Below are positions 13,770 through 13,861 of a DNA stretch of 13,861 nucleotides, piece after piece. The stretch's first letter is position 1. Every line of letters starts with the position of its first letter. Made by a program: the position numbers and the translations under genes. The notes under the pieces are model-generated. The model saw only the letters and a list, made by a program, of their open reading frames with translations, had not been told where the DNA came from and made no database searches. This DNA is from Caulobacteraceae bacterium (lineage in GTDB: Bacteria; Pseudomonadota; Alphaproteobacteria; Caulobacterales; Caulobacteraceae), in the NCBI GenBank assembly GCA_004144935.1, contig SDZP01000057.1, positions 1-13,861 on the forward strand. Direction: 5' to 3'.

Positions 13770-13861
13770 GGCGGAAACGGAACCGATCTGTAGCGCGTGG
13801 GCGGCGGCCGGTATCGGCCAAATGAACACCCCTGATCTTCCATACGTCGTTCAGCCGACAA
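13770..13861. other. Upstream region of the orphan kinase; no gene seen
   Basis: The last 92 bp of the window hold no reading frame I can support on either strand. They contain the kinase leader, including the alternative GTG start at 13829 with a GGAAGA purine stretch about 6 bp upstream. No promoter elements are clear. Confidence 0.5.

Overview
The window is GC-rich alphaproteobacterial chromosome, most likely from the Caulobacterales (Caulobacter/Phenylobacterium-like; the genus cannot be fixed by eye). The basis is high GC with strong G/C at third codon positions, a ccmI-ccmE-ccmF cytochrome c maturation cluster, a HisKA_2-type PAS histidine kinase, Tad-type TadE/TadG proteins, non-ATG starts, and clustered GANTC (CcrM-type) sites in one intergenic region. 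I see no rRNA, tRNA, CRISPR array or intact mobile element.

Positions 1-6181 are all on the minus strand. Reading upstream to downstream, a small periplasmic PepSY protein (5831-6181), an OmpR-family response regulator (5142-5819) and a PhoQ-like sensor kinase (3707-5116) form a tight operon. Its promoter carries a CATTCAG direct repeat with an 11-bp period, a good candidate autoregulatory box. Next come an unrecognised 434-aa protein (2322-3626) and the overlapping genes ccmI (1059-2183), ccmE (538-1062) and the 5' part of ccmF (1-541). The ccm products build and load the machinery that attaches heme to periplasmic c-type cytochromes.

Positions 6282-8800 hold a class B DnaJ/CbpA-like co-chaperone on the minus strand. 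On the plus strand follow a DUF805 membrane protein of lower GC behind a perfect extended -10, and a short YtrA-type GntR repressor with an apparent self-operator. The repressor is coupled by an ATGA overlap to a damaged DedA-family membrane protein gene. The DedA gene seems to have lost part of its N-terminal region and has a one-base frameshift in a G run. The two frame changes cancel, so the reading frame stays open although part of it is nonsense.

Positions 8759-11105 (minus) are an orphan TadE-TadG pair followed by an unrecognised 80-aa protein. Upstream lies a 390-bp AT-rich gap (11106-11495) with three GANTC sites within 44 bp and nested inverted repeats. The window ends with a two-domain GNAT acetyltransferase (plus) convergent with an orphan PAS/HisKA_2 histidine kinase (minus).

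Most of the window is ordinary conserved chromosome. The observations best worth checking are the damaged dedA, the two candidate operators, and the methylation-site cluster before the Tad pair. I found no clearly new multi-gene system.
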